Shown here piece by piece: positions 5,562 through 6,514 of a DNA stretch of 6,514 bases (its first letter is position 1; each line of letters begins with the position of its first letter). Location of the stretch: the NCBI GenBank assembly GCA_009784635.1, contig WRBG01000111.1:1-6514 (forward strand), in the 5' to 3' direction. The position numbers were made by a program, and so were the translations under genes. Origin of the DNA: Bacteroidales bacterium. GTDB lineage: Bacteria; Bacteroidota; Bacteroidia; Bacteroidales; UBA932. The notes beneath the pieces were generated by a model. It saw nothing but the letters and a program-made list of their open reading frames with translations, did not search any database and was not told the origin of the DNA.

Positions 5562-6514
5562 ATGAAACAGATGAACATTGCAGTAGTCGGAGCTACCGGA
5601 TTAGTAGGCTCCAAAATGTTAGAAATATTGGAGGAACGACAAGTTCCCGTAGGAGAACTGATGCCCGTGGCTTCGGCAAAATCCGCCGGTCAAGAATTGG
5701 TATTTCAAAACCGGACATGGAAAGTGTGTGGTTTGGAAGCCGTTTTGGAAAAAAGGCCGGATTTTGCCTTGTTTTCTGCGGGCGCGTCTGTATCGCTGGA
5801 ATGGGCGCCTCGGTTTGCCCAAACCGGCTGCACCGTAATTGACAATTCCTCGGCGTGGAGGATGGACGCCGGCGTGCCCTTGGTCGTTCCGGAAATCAAC
5901 ATGCACGCTGTAAAGTCCCGCCACCGCATCATCGCCAACCCCAACTGCTCCACCATACAGATGGTGATGGCCCTCTGCCCCCTCCACCGGCGTTACCGGA
6001 TAGACCGGATTGTAGTATCAACCTATCAATCGGTCAGCGGCAGCGGACAAAAGGGAATCGGTCAATTGTTGTTTGAACGGGGAGAAGCGCCGGATGTTCC
6101 CGCGGTGTTTGCCTACCCACATCCCATTGACCTTAACTTGATTCCACACATTGACTCCTTTTTAGACAACGGCTATACCAAAGAGGAGATGAAGATGGTA
6201 CACGAAACCCGCAAAATCTTGGAGGACGATGCCATCGCCGTTTCTCCCACCACCGTTCGCGTTCCGGTCATGAGCGGTCATTCCGAGTCGGTACATGTTG
6301 GCTTTCATCAACCTGTTGATTTGGAAGAAATCCATAGCCTACTTGGGCAGTTTCCGGGTATAGTGGTTGAACGTCTGCCTCACTATCCCATGCCTACGTA
6401 CTGCGCCGGCAGGGACGAAGTCTTTGTAGGCCGAATCCGCCTCGACCCCTCGACCGCCAACGCCATAAATATGTGGATTGTGGCCGACAACCTCCGCAAA
6501 GGCGCCGCCACCAA
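5562..6514 (+). CDS. asd: Aspartate-semialdehyde dehydrogenase, 3' end cut by window
   Basis: NADP-dependent reduction of aspartyl phosphate to aspartate semialdehyde, the step right after the kinase encoded 12 nt upstream. The frame stays open to the window edge, giving 317 full codons. Family length is about 330, so only the last 10-20 residues should be missing. The dinucleotide-binding loop is G-A-T-G-L-V-G at 10-16. S-S-A-W-R (96-100) carries the phosphate-binding Arg100. Catalytic Cys129 sits in N-P-N-C-S, followed by Gln156 in Y-Q-S-V-S-G, Arg233 in R-V-P-V, and the general base His240 in S-G-H-S-E. The ATG at 5562 is preceded by an A-rich stretch; a second ATG at 5571 (residue 4), closer to the beta strand, is a fair alternative. 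It is the fourth gene of the operon, and more genes may follow. Confidence 0.94.
   Translation, partial: MKQMNIAVVGATGLVGSKMLEILEERQVPVGELMPVASAKSAGQELVFQNRTWKVCGLEAVLEKRPDFALFSAGASVSLEWAPRFAQTGCTVIDNSSAWRMDAGVPLVVPEINMHAVKSRHRIIANPNCSTIQMVMALCPLHRRYRIDRIVVSTYQSVSGSGQKGIGQLLFERGEAPDVPAVFAYPHPIDLNLIPHIDSFLDNGYTKEEMKMVHETRKILEDDAIAVSPTTVRVPVMSGHSESVHVGFHQPVDLEEIHSLLGQFPGIVVERLPHYPMPTYCAGRDEVFVGRIRLDPSTANAINMWIVADNLRKGAAT

Overview
The window looks like a Bacteroidota chromosome. Three sites match the Bacteroidota promoter -7 element TAnnTTTG (TATCTTTG twice, TAATTTTG once). Start codons follow A-rich stretches rather than a GGAGG Shine-Dalgarno sequence. The proteins, including a small secreted beta-barrel protein, have the look of that phylum. 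I cannot place it more finely.

Layout, all on the + strand. (1) Bases 1-852: an AT-rich gene for a MORN_2/YwqK-type repeat protein whose true start may lie before the window. (2) 853-1103: no convincing gene, but a stem-loop just after the first gene, a good promoter match at 911-942 and a second -7 element at 1060-1067. (3) 1104-1565: a small exported protein, probably an outer-membrane beta-barrel. (4) 1566-1861: a regulatory region with a stem-loop, a promoter whose spacer holds an inverted repeat, and a 21-codon leader ORF (1665-1730) with five Met codons and one Cys codon. Downstream of it lie a C-rich, G-poor tract and two mutually exclusive RNA pairings. (5) 1862-6514: a tightly packed run of four genes: O-acetylhomoserine sulfhydrylase (metY type), homoserine O-acetyltransferase (metX), an aspartate kinase of the ThrA type, and aspartate-semialdehyde dehydrogenase (asd), the last cut off a few codons before its end. 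Gaps are 15 nt, a 14-nt overlap and 12 nt, so this is almost certainly one operon.

The operon covers aspartate to aspartyl phosphate (kinase), to aspartate semialdehyde (Asd), then homoserine to O-acetylhomoserine (MetX) and to homocysteine (MetY). The homoserine dehydrogenase step between them is absent. This is notable because the kinase most resembles the N-terminal half of the fused kinase-dehydrogenase ThrA yet stops where the dehydrogenase would begin.

The most interesting element is the Met-rich leader ORF between the promoter and metY. It suggests that the operon senses methionine supply by ribosome stalling (attenuation). I see no intrinsic terminator in the leader, so any termination would have to be Rho-dependent or of another kind.
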